A stretch of 64,000 nucleotides of DNA from Trichoplax sp. H2. Lineage: Eukaryota; Placozoa; Uniplacotomia; Trichoplacea. The stretch's first letter is position 1; each line of letters begins with the position of its first letter. The notes beneath the pieces were generated by a model. That model ran no database searches and was not told the DNA's origin. It saw nothing but the letters and a program-made list of their open reading frames with translations. A program made the translations under genes and the position numbers. The DNA lies in the NCBI GenBank assembly GCA_003344405.1, contig NOWV01000261.1, forward strand, positions 1 to 64,000, in the 5' to 3' direction. Shown here piece after piece: positions 1 through 12,800 of the stretch.

Positions 1-315
1 CATTTCTAACATAATTTCTATCATTAATACACTATAAAAGTCTAAAAATCAACCTTTAAACATCAAGATTTAGTCATAAAAACAACATTCTAACTACCTA
101 ATAATCAACACAACCTCTGCCAATTTCCATCTTATTTTCTACTTTCCTCACTAAATCTCCTAATGTGACTTCAAGTCACGTCATAAAATTCCAAAGTTTC
201 AAATTCATAACAAAACGTCCAAATCTCAAAAATCAACTCTTACGATATTTTTCTCAAACAAAAATCCAAAAATTAAAATAGAAAAATTATAGTTCAGACA
301 TAAATTAAAAATAAA

Positions 316-397
316 CCCGACCGGTTCCAAAACAGGAAAATTATATCGGACACAAGCCCGACCGGTCCCAGAATCCGAAAACTATATCGGACACAAA
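316..397. repeat. Two-copy 41-bp tandem repeat
   Basis: Two adjacent copies begin at 316 and 357. Each starts CCCGACCGGT and ends TATCGGACACAA, and the interiors differ at a few bases. A partial third start follows. The GC-rich CCGACCGGT cores stand out from the AT-rich surroundings. No coding signal is seen. Confidence 0.75.
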
Positions 398-880
398 TCC
401 GGAAAAATTCGCTTTTTATGAAGATCCACAGTAATCGCTTATCAAAAAAATTTATATGACTACTAAGACTACTTTTCTGACATTAGTATCGCTTAGTATT
501 CGCGAGTATTGACAGTTGATGTTTTAGCGTCAGATTGTACTATAACTGTACGAGTATAGACTACATTACAGTACTTTATCGTCATGTTATAAATCCCCTT
601 TCTCTAAGGATAGTGTTTTGCTACTAAGTCAAATTCTTTTACAATTTGAATAGACGATCAAACGCCCTTTCTTTAGATTAGGCATTTGCTCTATAGGGCT
701 ACTTGTATAGTAATCTATATAATACCTTGTAAAATAATTAAGAAGAAAAGATGGTGACATGATGATTTGGCAGGGTAAAACTTAAAGACACTATCACTTT
801 GTGGGTATTTTCTATAGTAAAATAATACTAATTACATACTAAAAACTACAAAGGACTCTACTTTTAGTCCTTTTACTACA

Positions 881-1082
881 ATAATGAACATTATAATTGT
901 TAGTGCAGCGTCTATTTCACTTAGTTGATCCACTTACTACACTCAATGCAGTGCCGTACTTATTTAAGAATATCTTAACATCCGTAGACAATATCTTCTT
1001 TAGAAATATAAGAAGATCTAAAAGCAGAGCTAACTTAACGTCGTTTGAACTTTCTAAGGAGTTCCCTAACCAAATTTTAGTA
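881..1082 (+). repeat. 202-bp direct repeat, copy 1, abutting assembly gap
   Basis: Nearly identical to 1301-1502 with a few substitutions and small indels. It runs directly into a run of 20 N (1083-1102). A near-identical flank on both sides of a fixed-length gap suggests two haplotypes or an unresolved repeat rather than a real tandem duplication. This copy carries a one-base insertion that breaks the reading frame open in copy 2. Confidence 0.85.
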
Positions 1083-1102
1083 NNNNNNNNNNNNNNNNNN
1101 NN
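1083..1102. other. Assembly gap (20 N)
   Basis: Run of 20 undetermined bases, probably a placeholder of arbitrary length. Confidence 0.98.
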
Positions 1103-1300
1103 TATAAAGCTTTACTGTCGTTTCTACCGTTTGTGCAAATTGAACGCATTGACATAAGGTACTATAATTCTTATGGCCTACATATGAATTACATAGCTGG
1201 TTGATTATTTGTTACGTTAATGAAACCGAGCACTAATTTTACTCATTTCACAAAATAGCAAAATCGATTAAAGATAAGTTAAAATTGTAAGCTTTGCTAC

Positions 1301-1502
1301 ATAATGAACATTATAATAGTTAGTGCAGCGTCTATTTCACTTAGTGATCTACTTACTACACTCAATGCAGTGCCGTACTTATTTAAGAATATCTTAACAT
1401 CCGTAGACAATATCTTCTTTAGAAATATAAGAAGATCTAAAAGCAGAGCTAACTTAACGTCATTTGACACTTTCTAAGGAGTTCCCTAACCAAATTTTAG
1501 TA
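1301..1502 (+). repeat. 202-bp direct repeat, copy 2, with a short GPCR-TM2-like ORF
   Basis: Second copy of the gap-flanking repeat. On the + strand, 1304-1477 is open for 57 codons from ATG to TAA. Its early part contains SLSDLLTTLNAVPYLF, which resembles transmembrane helix 2 of rhodopsin-family GPCRs (S-x-S-D-L-L then P about nine residues later). No TM3 Cys or DRY motif follows, and neither does any other helix, so at best this is a relic exon. The resemblance is short and could be chance. Confidence 0.3.
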
Positions 1503-2841
1503 TCTAATGTTAAATAGTTATATTATAAGTCGTGCCGTACTGAAGGCAATAATTTTTTACTTCATACAATAGCATCTGAGTCGCTCGCCAATGATTTAGC
1601 TTATAATTTCTTAAAAGCCCAATCAAATAGGACAATCTATCCTAACAAAGTCCTTTTAAACCAGCAGAAATATCATATATTAAATCTACAGTCCATTGAA
1701 TTGCTATCGTATATCCGATGGTGAAAATTGATTTTTCAGCTACAGAATCAAACCCTAATCTTATCATTCTAAGAATTCCTCGATATACGCATAAATCCTT
1801 AATTGAAGGCTTATTTTTGTTCACGGATTCATACACCTAAGAGCTCATCATCTAATTTATATATCAAGAGCAAGTTATGTCATTACTAATGCTATTTTTA
1901 TACTGCTTTCGCGGGAATATCTCTATTAATTCGATACTATCGCTAGTATGCTACAAGATCAAAATTTAAAGTACTATCATATATTACTACATATCTCAGC
2001 ATCTCAATTAATTATTAAATAATTATTTTTCATCTTTATCAGCTGTCACAAGTTAGCTCTTTGACAGGATAATAACAAAAGTAAGTCTACAAATTTTCCC
2101 CAGAACTACAGTCAGGGCGCTAAAATCTGTCTTAGAAATACTTAGAAAGACTTGACTATAATTCTGTAGATTCTCAGTAATTTGGACGCGTTGAACTTTA
2201 CGTTAGGCACTAGACTTAAGAACTAACTTCATCATATAGATGCAGGGCTTCTATACCTTTCGAGAGATATAAGTTATAATAAGTATCATTAGCGCTTATA
2301 AATTAGGTAATTAATTTACATCTAAATGCGTAGTTAATATGGGAATATTGTATCTGATGACTAACCATAAGACAGATAGATTATAATACATCCATTCATA
2401 GAACCATTAAATCATAATATGCAACCTATTCTTAACTATTCATAATCACTTATTACTGCTAAGGACGTCAGCAGTCTGAACTATTTCGTAATCTAAATAA
2501 AACTATGGCACTAAGTATCGCTATTTACGATAAGATAACACCATTGCATGAGCGTTACTACTTACTGCTATTAAAATTATGCATTATCTTATTCTTATTT
2601 TCTAAAGGTCAAACTTACTTGCAGATCAGATTACAGTTCTAGCTATATCTACAGTGCTTCCATTTCAATCAGATCAATTATTGTCCATAACGTCAAAGTT
2701 ACTAATGGTGAGCTCCTTGCATTACTCGCCTTACAATCGTACTATCATAGAGATACATATATTAACTCATGGCTATTAAATGATAAATCTACTTAGACTG
2801 ACATACTATTAACTATTCTGTAATTATCATTTTGTGCATAG

Positions 2842-3580
2842 TTCATCTTTATTCCGTTAATATTCCTGGAGTCGTCATTGGCTCCCTCGTTGGCGTCGCT
2901 GCCGTTATTATACTCACTATCTATATCTATAAAAGATCTCATCGAAGACAAGTTATTCAGTCTACAGTTCCCCAGAGAGGAGGGCTTCCACAATATACAC
3001 AGACTAACGTAAATTTTATTTCTCAAGCAGCAGCTAACAAGGTTGCAGGTAAGGTTCCCGCTTTTCACTAATAATTGAAAGTACCTGAAAATTTTTAAAA
3101 CTATGGCATTATTGGACCCGTTATCGTATGAATTTAACAATATCACGGGTAGCCCTTTGTAATAATTATTTATTCTAGCCTTTGATTTACGAACTAAATT
3201 AACATAATCCTTACACCGTAACTTATTAATCAGACCCTCCAAGTTACGCAAATGTAACGGCGCAAAGGGCAGGTATGTCCAGTATTTCTAACAATAATTG
3301 ACGTCCTTATGGACTGTATTAAAAGTTGCAGTAGAAATATGTTGTAATTAGCTAGGAATTGCGAAATATTAAATATAGTATTGCCATTACAGGTGATCAG
3401 CCCATTTATTATACCACTAATCCTGCGGCAACACAACCTGTCGTTATAAATCCACAACAGCAAGTATATCCCCCTATGACACAAATAAACCTGGCTAACC
3501 AGCAACAAGTAATCCTGGCTACCCAACAAGTACCGCCAATTACTCAACAACAATTAACTCCGACTACTCGACAACATTAA
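2842..3580 (+). CDS. R0: 3' end of a MAM/SRCR-family receptor (transmembrane and Gln-rich tail), partial
   Basis: Two exons, 2842-3048 and 3393-3580, joined by a phase-1 GT-AG intron and ending in TAA. The first encodes a short extracellular stub, a hydrophobic helix beginning IPGVVIGSLVGVAAVI, and a basic stop-transfer YKRSHRRQ. R2 has IPGIAVGCAIG and YKRSQQRQ at the same place, so this is a paralogous 3' end. The tail is rich in Gln, Pro and Thr and ends TTRQH. It lacks the PPxY motif found in R1-R4. The matching ectodomain is not seen upstream; the order suggests a gene that starts outside the window or a rearranged remnant. The open frames and good splice sites argue it is recent or still expressed. 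Confidence 0.6.
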
Positions 3581-6090
3581 AGTTGTAGTAAATATTGAAG
3601 TGTGAGGTAAACATCAGATATATGAATACTGTATACTAATCCTACTTTTAAATTTAAAACATTATATTACGTATGTCAGAACCCATTGATAGCTCGATAC
3701 TAGAACAATATAGTAGTCAAAATCTCTTTTGTCTTGTATTTTACGGAGAAGCATAATTTTCAATATGACTACAGCACTACAAATAATATCTGCTTGTTTT
3801 TTTAAGGTGTTCCTTGGAAATCGTAGAAAAAAGACCAGTACTGATGCCATAGAACTATTAAAAAAAATTTAACTCGAAGAGATTGTGGCAATAAGACATA
3901 ATTATGGCATTTTCAGAAGCAGCTTTTATTTTACCTTAACAGTCCCATAAAATATACTTTCTTCTTGTGATTTAAATACATAAATGTCAAAAAAATGAAA
4001 TTAATCAGATGCATATAGCGACTAAAATTAATTTTGCTATTATAGAATATGTTCTATATTACTACTACAATTTGCAGGTTTGCAACATCGAATATTTCAT
4101 TCTTTGTATTTTATTTCATCCCTACAAATTTGAACAGTAAATTATATGAGACAAAGGATATAATAAACTTTAGCGTTAGCATAAAAGTATTTATCTTGTT
4201 CGAGTCTTTTAAACGATATCATAATTATTATCAATTTCGAAATCCCATGAAAAAATCATTTCTACGAGTAGCAATATTACTACATATTTATTATAATTTT
4301 ATTTATAGTTGCCTTCTGTTAAATTAAATGAGCACTTTTAGACCTTAAGTTCTAACAAATCTTCAAAAAATAGCGTTTCCATTTTATATTAATACACTTA
4401 CTTTATGTCATGAAAAGATAATCACATACTTAAATTGAAACCCCATTCACGGAAATTTTGACAATGTCATTGTGAAACATTAAGGCCATAAATATGATAA
4501 ATATCTTATTAAATTATAACATAGTAATATACAAAGATAGACGATTAGTAGCTTCACGAGATACCGCAACCTAAATTATGTAATATTTAGTATACAGAAT
4601 ATCTGACTGTTAACTATGCTTGCACGTATATTATTACTATGTAATCGTTTTGTAGCATTACACTTTTACACCCATTTATACGCGCAATGCAAACTTCACG
4701 AAGTTTCAACGAGTACCCTAAAAGTTACAGGAGCAGAAATACTTGCAATACGTAGTAAAGCCTAATTTTCCTACAGCTATGAAAACATAAGTGCTAATTA
4801 TAATAACTAGCTCTATTCTGTTAAATACTTCGATATCATCTAGAATACTGAATATGGACAAGCAATGTAATATTTGCTAAGAATTTTTCAGCTGCTCTTG
4901 CGAAATGAGATTTTGCTCAGCAACTACTTAATCTTAGCGTCTACCATAAAAGCTTAGTACAACGTCAGCCCATTCCGTTCTTAACCATGAAAATATAATA
5001 ATTTATAATAACTTTAATGTTATGAGTAATGTATTTGAATTAGGATCGGGAAGGTTAGTCGGAACTCCAACCAATGTCCTGTATAGTCTACACGGTTTGA
5101 TATACATGTGGTAAATTATCATTACTCTTCAAAAAGTTCGTGCTACCTAAATTATTGCCGTTACATCACATTTAATCACTCTGAGCTAGTAAAGCCAACA
5201 TTTAAATTACGAATTTAAAAAATAGTATACTACATTCAACTTGCTTCAATTAATTTGGATGACAAACTGTAATACAGAGTGCCATGACTCATTTTTATTT
5301 TAATAAGACACTCCGAATAAAAGCTACAATATCTGCTGTAACTATTTAACTTAAATACGAGTTCAGCACAGCCTTAAGATTTCAGTTAATTGACAATCTC
5401 GCACATATAGTATAGTCTTACACTTTTGCATATCACTTAGCAATTTCCTACAATCTATTAAGCTATTTTAGGGCTGCACTAAAGGAACGGATTAAACTGT
5501 CTTAACCTATCAAAGTAAAAAAATACTGTAAGGAATTATTTACATTGGAAGCTTCCTGTTTCAGCTTATATTCTCGAATTTCTTAACAATTTGACTAGCA
5601 AAATCGAATTACACTACTTTTTATGTGCTGCATAAAGCAGATGATAATTTAAACTAAAAAATTATATTATTATTCTAAAATACTCTAAATTAAGCTCGTA
5701 ATTAGTCTTACAGGTCAAGAAAGAATTATCTTTGACTTTCAATTACTATTAAAATCTTTCATATATTGCAGCAAAATCTAAGGCAGACTAGCAACATAAA
5801 TTGAAACCTTGATAAAAGATCGAGTTCACATATACTCCATGATAAAGTAGCAATATCGCTAGATAACCACAAACTTTATTTACATGTGTTTATTTATTTA
5901 ATGTACACCTGACCCTGTAACCGTGTCGCCTTGTTAGGAGATCTGGAATTTCAATTTATAGCCATTTAAGAAATAATTTTTGTAATTAGATAAAAAAATA
6001 ATAGAAGCAGTATTCTGATAGATAAAAATTAGCATACAGACCTGAAATTATCGATAAATAATAAGCATCATAAAAATGTTCGATTAATAG
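3581..6090. other. Intergenic, no gene recognised
   Basis: Very AT-rich. A short open frame at 4049-4327 (+) has no recognisable domain and a composition like the surrounding noncoding DNA. I see no kringle, MAM1 or SRCR1 exon here, which would be expected if the downstream SRCR2-MAM2 fragment were part of a full-length gene. Confidence 0.5.
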
Positions 6091-7292
6091 ATACGCCAAA
6101 TCCTGCAAGCTTTTATATGCTGCCCCTTATCAGTGGGAAGAACTATACTAGCGGTTTGGTGCGTGTCAAGTATGGAAGTAGGTATGGTTAGATATGTTCC
6201 AGCGATTGGAATCTCCATGCTGCAGATGTGGTTTGTTGTCAAATTGGACGCATCACTGCTTATACTACTAATCGTAAGTTTTTCATGCTTGATAGCGCCC
6301 GTATTAAATTAGTTTCTAATTTTCAACAATTAATATATAGTTACAGTGAATATGTATCCTACAAATCCGGAAGCAATTATTTTTGGCATCAGCTGTTATG
6401 GACACGAAGCGATTATCGATAGTTGTAATATATCAAGATCTTACTCTAATTGTGCCTCATTCCCTATTAGCGCTGTTTCTTGTATTCCTAGGCAAAGGAA
6501 ACACTGTAAGAGATTATTAAACAAAGTCGTTCAATAGCTACACAGATATTGTTTTATTATAACAGATTGATTTAATCACTTTAGAATTTAAGAGCAAAAA
6601 AAAGCTATTTCATATCGAAGCAGTATCTTTTAGATATTTAATAACAGTCTGATTCTTACGTTTCAGTTATTTACAACAGGCCTACTTATTGCTCATTTCA
6701 ATATGGCATGTGCAACTGGAGTTCTAGTGGACGTTCAACTTGGAATGGGCATCCACAAGACAACAAACACTTTAAGCCTTTTACATACTCAAATTGTAAG
6801 CTATCAGACTAGCATGAGCAATGCTGGTACTTCATGTAGCTACCTGTTACAACATTGAGCAACATCCATAATTAATAAACTTTATTGGATTTCATATTTT
6901 ATAGACTTAGGATTTGTATATGCATATCGAGCACAGGGTAGTACTAGCCCTGTTAAAGCAACTTTAACTAGCCCTCTCATATGCCAAGAATCATATCGAA
7001 CTCTATATGTATGATGAGAGTAGCGAGTATAATATGATGCTAAAATCTTGCTGTTATTCAATCATAAAATGATCACTTAATTTAGCTGTATCTGTCACAA
7101 TATTTTTGAATGAAATTTGCACAGATTTCCTTGCTATACAGCACCATCGGAAATTCTTATGATTACTTGAAAGTTTTTTATGAGCGCGAACGAGGATCAA
7201 CGTATACTTTATATAGAAACTTTGGCTTAAGCTCTGGTTCAACTTGGGTGCAAGCATATACTAAAAGCTTTTATTCATATTCTTCGTTCTAC
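6091..7292 (+). pseudogene. F1: truncated receptor copy, SRCR2 and most of MAM2
   Basis: Five exons align to the middle of the complete paralogs: 6091-6273 (SRCR2 first half), 6347-6505 (SRCR2 second half), 6667-6795, 6905-7008 and 7125-7292 (MAM2 a, b, c). All keep GT-AG borders and the family's intron phases. SRCR2 retains the Cys of ICSSDWN, VVCCQ, ISCYG, DSCN, SNC and AVSC. MAM2 keeps CSFQYGMCNW. The only lesion seen is an in-frame TAG at 6210-6212, just before the first SRCR2 Cys. No signal peptide, MAM1, kringle or SRCR1 precedes it, and no MAM2d, transmembrane or tail exon follows. The exons are otherwise open, so the truncation is probably young. Confidence 0.75.
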
Positions 7293-9893
7293 GTAAGTTT
7301 TATTACTTGGCGTAATCTTACTTCCTATTTAAGAACTATCACGAAAAATATAGTGCGTAGAGCCCAGCTTTACATATTTTCAACTACTGTTCTTTAGTGA
7401 TACGTATTCGTCAAATACATTAGGTAAATAACTTTATATAAAATGACGTTAAAGATAATTTTCTAAATTTTACTTTACTATAAAATGAAAGTTTCATCCA
7501 AAATTGTTGATTTCATAGAATTTAGACCTTTTAAAAATTTTATTTTATTTAAAAAGAAATTGTGAAATTACTGCAGGTCCCGCTAGTATCTATTATTTTA
7601 CTAATGGTTGTGTCGCTCACATCCCACTACCTACTCTCCTCTAATGTGAGTGATCAACTAACTTACTAGCTACTTAGTCGCTCCAACTAACTACAGAGAG
7701 ATACTGTAAGTAGGACTAACAACTTCCTCACAAGTATAATAAGTGGCTTGTTGTAAGATTAGTTTTATGAGTTTTTAATTCTATTCGTACCACGAAAGTA
7801 TAGTACCTGGTGGTACACTAGAGAAGTATCAACTGAGCGATATATTTTCTGCTCGGGCTTATATACAGTCGCCATACTACGCAACAGGACAATACACGAA
7901 ATAGAAATGGATAGAAACGATATCGAAGGAAAACTTTTGAAGATGTTAGCTTTAAATTTCCTATTTATGATCTATTACTCTAGACTGCTTTTTATACTCC
8001 AATATAATTCTACGAACCAAATTAAGTTGTACCCGTTAAGAATTTAAGGCTTAGCCTACATTGAAATGAAATAAAATGTATGTTAAAGTTGTATTTGAAT
8101 ATGGTTTATACAGATAATGGTATTTTAAACTGCAGATTTGTCACCTCTTCATAGCTAAGACTATGGTCATTTCTAAGAATAGATTAAGCAAATCAAATTG
8201 GCTATTTGAAATAAAGAGAGCCTATCTTAAAATAACTGTATGTATTTACACTTTATGTCATTAATTTGAAACTAGAGGTCAGGTCCTACTCCAAATTAAT
8301 CAATAATGTTCACAACATCTTCATGGCAATCTCACCTATTATCCTATCCAGTCCGTATCAGCTATAATAACAACTTTAGTATTTTAGTACTTAACCAGTA
8401 GCACCCACGCTAGTTCTGCTTGGCCTACTTACATTTTTTTACTTTGCACTAGTCCCGTGCACGTTCAAATGAACGTGAATGTATTCTATAAGAACCATTA
8501 CACTGCCAGAAAATTCTCAGCTAGGTTGTCATGGCATATATGAATCCCTTCCTCGTCTTACATCGCACTAACAGTAGACTATGTCAATAAATTTAATTTT
8601 CAATGTTTTGCTTTCGTCCTTAATAACACACAGTATACTTCTGTATTCTCTTTTTTTCTGTTCATTAATTAATTATAGGATTTCTTCTGTAATGATACTG
8701 TAGTAGTGTAGTATGCATGGCAGAAATTAGCACATAATGCGTGCTATTCTCTCTCTATTAGTAGTTGCCGAGGACTACTCAATCAATTGCGAATTATTGG
8801 CTCCTTCTATGGTCAGGGGCTACTAAAGAGAGAAAAGTAGTCGCAGTCCAATGTCCATGTAACTTCCATATCAGGTGCATCTTGAATAATTTGACTATAT
8901 GCCGTGTAGTGCAATAGTTTCCCTTTCTTTTATCTTTTCTGTACTTTACGTTATATTGTACCTAACATCGGCATTATGACAGTCTGTGAATTACGCTGGG
9001 TCAGACGATGGCCTATTAGAAGGAAACTCAGCTTTTCTTCTGCTAGTCTATGACCATGGACCAGACCATATAGGTTGCCGTTACCTCAAAAGACGAGAAG
9101 ATAGAGAATCTTTCTATCACTGTCGTCATGTGCTGGGATGCTTTGGGACAAAAAGCTATCAGTCCAGCATACGATAGTGTGGAAAAAAGGCGGCTAAAAC
9201 GGCGCATTCTACAAGTACTTGTCCAAGCAAAATTGCCAAGTTTTACAATCTTGATCGATTTTACTACGATATGATTAGGACAAATCTACTGAGGATATAC
9301 TGTATAGCCGTTTTTGCGACATTTCTAGATACGTCATGGGAAATGACTACGTCTGCACTACAGTACAGTATAGTCAATTATAAATTACTTCATTGCCAGC
9401 TTCACTAAGATATAACCAAATCATTCAAAATATTCTTTCTTTACTACTGTAGTCTGTGTCGAAGACAAGATTAGAAGACAAGTCCAGTATCAAGTTAGTT
9501 TGTCTTGTCTTTATTATTCATGATTAGCAGGAAGTAACTTTCGAGTGTACTGCGCAAATCAATCTGCTGTTTTAATTGGATATCAAGAACGATATTAATA
9601 TGCAGTCTGAACTATACCATTACTGTAAGTCATTAGTCATTAGTCTATAAATAAATCGGAATAAATTAAACTAAAATGGAAATGCCTTTTAGTCTGTAGA
9701 CGTACGGAATGGTATAGAATTAATTGATTTCATTGCAAAGGAGAAAGGTGGGGACATCTGCCGGATCCAACAAATACGGTATAGGTGTAGAAGACAGTAT
9801 CAGCGAGCCATATGAAGAAGACAAGATAGATCAGTCTTGGCTACTGTACTACTAGTGAAGAGAAGTCGCTGTTGATAAAGTAAGGTACAGTAA
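7293..9893. other. Intergenic, no gene recognised
   Basis: Moderately AT-rich, with a somewhat higher GC patch near 8740-9200. A 63-codon open frame at 8986-9177 (+) matches no family I know. The tract upstream of R1's ATG (about 9750-9893) presumably holds its promoter and 5' UTR; no TATA box or initiator could be assigned with confidence. Confidence 0.45.
8460..8477. other. Near-perfect 18-bp palindrome
   Basis: CACGTTCA-AA-TGAACGTG is an inverted repeat with 8-bp arms and a 2-bp centre. It could be a dimeric transcription-factor site or chance. It lies about 1.4 kb upstream of R1's start. Confidence 0.6.
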
Positions 9894-12800
9894 ATGGCTT
9901 CCAAAGCCATTGCAATTTTATATGTTACCCTAGTTTATCTTTCCTTCACGATTATCGCTACGTATGGAGATCAAGTAGCAGTGAAGGAAAGTAAAGACGA
10001 TTGTCCAAGCAATTGTAAATGTGAAAATGATCAAGTTCGGTGTAGCCATTCCATACTCAATCAAGACCTTCAATTACCCGAAAAAACAAAACTCTTGTAA
10101 GTGATATTAATTAATCAATAGTTTTCATGTCTTGAAGGTGGTATCAGTATTTTACCAAGCGTTTTATATCGATTCAAAGTTGTCATTAGGTATATGCCCT
10201 TGCCATGCTAACTACTGGGTAAATTTGATGTTTAAATGACTGTAACCTACGGTTAACTTTATTACCGCTTATCATTCAGTTTCGATTATAATGATGCAAT
10301 TTAAAATGGATCAAGTCGTATACTATCTTTTAGCTACCAACCACCATTATAAATTAATTTGGACAGTAATGGATAGTTTTTATGCCGAAATGATGACCGA
10401 TAGAATCATAACACCGACGCACTCTTGATCGTGATTGTTGCAGTTAATCTTTCTGCTAGAAAGATATTGTTCCAAACGTACGTAATATCTTTCCGTTTAT
10501 AGTGTACAGTAAGTCAGTAAGGTTGTTCACTCCAATCAGTATAATTAAAATTATTAAAATTAACGCCCTTTTCTACTCGTACTAAATCGACACGAAGTTT
10601 ATGACAAGTGAGAAAAGCATTTTTATTGCAGATATTTCATTGGATTTGCTAGGTACTTTACGCGTTTCTCAATGGCATTAATGCAGTATTTTGCCATACA
10701 GTGCGACAAACCAGTTGAAGGAGTCCAACAGCAGTACTGTATTCAGCCTCCAGTTTTCATCCACTTGACAGGCATATTTTAAGCTTCGCTTGTATCGTCT
10801 CTAGATTTAAACAGGTTTACGGCAAAAATTCAATTAATACTGTGTAATAACTCCGTTAGAATTTCGATTTAATCTTCTTATTATTGCGCTAGTGATTGCA
10901 GCACTGGCCGGTAGAGACTGTGCATACTCATTGTAGGCCTTTTACTGTTTTGCCATGTCTCCGCTCTTTCTTCTCCACATATCTACGCATAAACAGAGAA
11001 CAGACGGTAAAATTGAACTGTTACCGCACAGTAAAGAATGTTGATAAAATAGTAGTCTAGCCGCGATTGTTCAAGTCTGCAATCCTAAGAATCGGCAGCT
11101 TCTGTGTAACTAATGAATAATATTACTGTATAAACGTCAGCAGAGCAATGGTAAGATACTGGTATCTACTAATTCACGATCCACTGCCGCCACCGCGATG
11201 TAAACTTCCTATTAGAGATTAATGACCTCCAATTTATTCTATCTAAATAAAATAATATTATTAATGAAAATCGGAAGCAATTAAACCTTGACCCTGTAAG
11301 TGTTGGAATGTCAGCAGATACATTGGATCTACACCCAACATTTCTGTAGAGTAGGACAGAAAGGTCTCGGAACTGAATTTGATTCGAAATTCGAATAGAG
11401 CCCAAGATAATAACGATAATCTAGTCTAAAATGCCTGAATCTCATCCTCGCTGAACGGTCATATATTTTACAGTATGATTTTAGATCATTTAACAACTAG
11501 CATTCCATTACGTCATTTGCCGTTATAACGGTAATCCTACTACAACATAGATGCTTACACTTTCGGTAAGATGCCTTATATTGATAAACTGCTAGCTGAT
11601 ATGGATTACCATCGACGTATTGACGTCTTCGTCGATACATCATGTTCCTAGTTCACGACAATGTCATGGCAAAGTTATTATTAGAGAAAACTAGATCAAT
11701 ATTGATCGTTCAATGAACCAACTTCTTACGGTAATAGGAAATCTTCATCCCTACAGCAGTATCACTGCAGTTAAACTATCATTTTTGGCCGATACTGTAA
11801 AGTAACAACATTCCTGCAAATTCTACATCGTATTTCAAAAAATCGGAAAATCGAAACTTTTACGAAATGATTAATGTCTCTTGCTTTGCCATAGTTAAAC
11901 ACCTTTCATCTCTAACCAGTTTTAAAATCAAGATACTCTAGTATGAGGTTTCTATCGCTTAAATGGTTGATACTGAACAAGAATACATTCTACTAGATAA
12001 TTATTTAACGCCCTTTCAAACTGCAGTACAGCATTTTCTCGGTTGGAAATGTAAATTGTTTTTGATATTTATCTGGTGAACAAGCAAAAATGACAAGCTA
12101 CGTCTATCATTAATCTGTAACTACTCTTAGCTATTGCCTACGTTATACACTTTAACTATAAAATGAAGTAATAATTGACTATTTTTATCATGTAATTGTC
12201 ATTAGAATCTTTGAGAACGCAGTTTCGTGCGAAGACGAACATTTACATAATCTGCTACCATTAGCCCTTTCTAAGCAGATAAAAATAAGTGGCCAGTGTA
12301 GCAAGCCCAAACGTCTCATTGGCAGCAGCTTAGCAGAAATAATCGCGGAAAAGCTTAGCTCCACTAATCATCTTCGTGATAAAAGATCTAATTTTGCTAC
12401 TCCTTCAATATACAACTTTACAGGTAACGGTACTAATCCTGCCGGTGTAGCTAAATAATATTCTTCTAATGTAATTTAATAACATTATTAACTTTACCAC
12501 CTAAGGTAATAATTCTCATTAAATACATGAAAGAAATAATTATAATAAAACAGAATTACAGTTAGTATTTGCATATTAAATGGTACATTATTTACAGTGA
12601 GCTTTGTTATAATTTTAGAAACACCACAAGCTACAGCAGGTTGTACCTTTGACGAGGGTATGTGTGGATGGGTCCAGTTAAGTAATGTCGACTTTTTCGA
12701 TTGGACTCGTCACAGTGGCAGTACTCCTAGCAGCTATACAGGGCCAAGATATGACCATACGTCAAATAGTAGTAAGTATAGCAAGTATTCTTATAATCTT

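Larger units (their letters stand above)
1..2841. other. No recognisable gene; holds a short tandem repeat and a duplicated gap flank
   Basis: I see no receptor module (MAM, kringle, SRCR, LRR cap) on either strand of this AT-rich stretch. If the transmembrane-tail exons that follow belong to a longer gene, its ectodomain exons are upstream of the window or lost. The only structured items are the repeat near 316-397 and the 202-bp duplication around the gap, listed separately. Confidence 0.5.

Noticed and set aside
10126-10192. Possible LRR relic in R1 intron 1 ([16 protein letters not shown])
   Set aside because: The spacing is one residue short of the LRR consensus, the implied exon is 68 bp rather than a multiple of 72, and the phase does not match exon 1.
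10632-10781. Open stretch after a TTGCAG in R1 intron 1
   Set aside because: Open for about 49 codons in one frame but ends in a stop, shows no repeat pattern, and would break the frame between exons 1 and 2.
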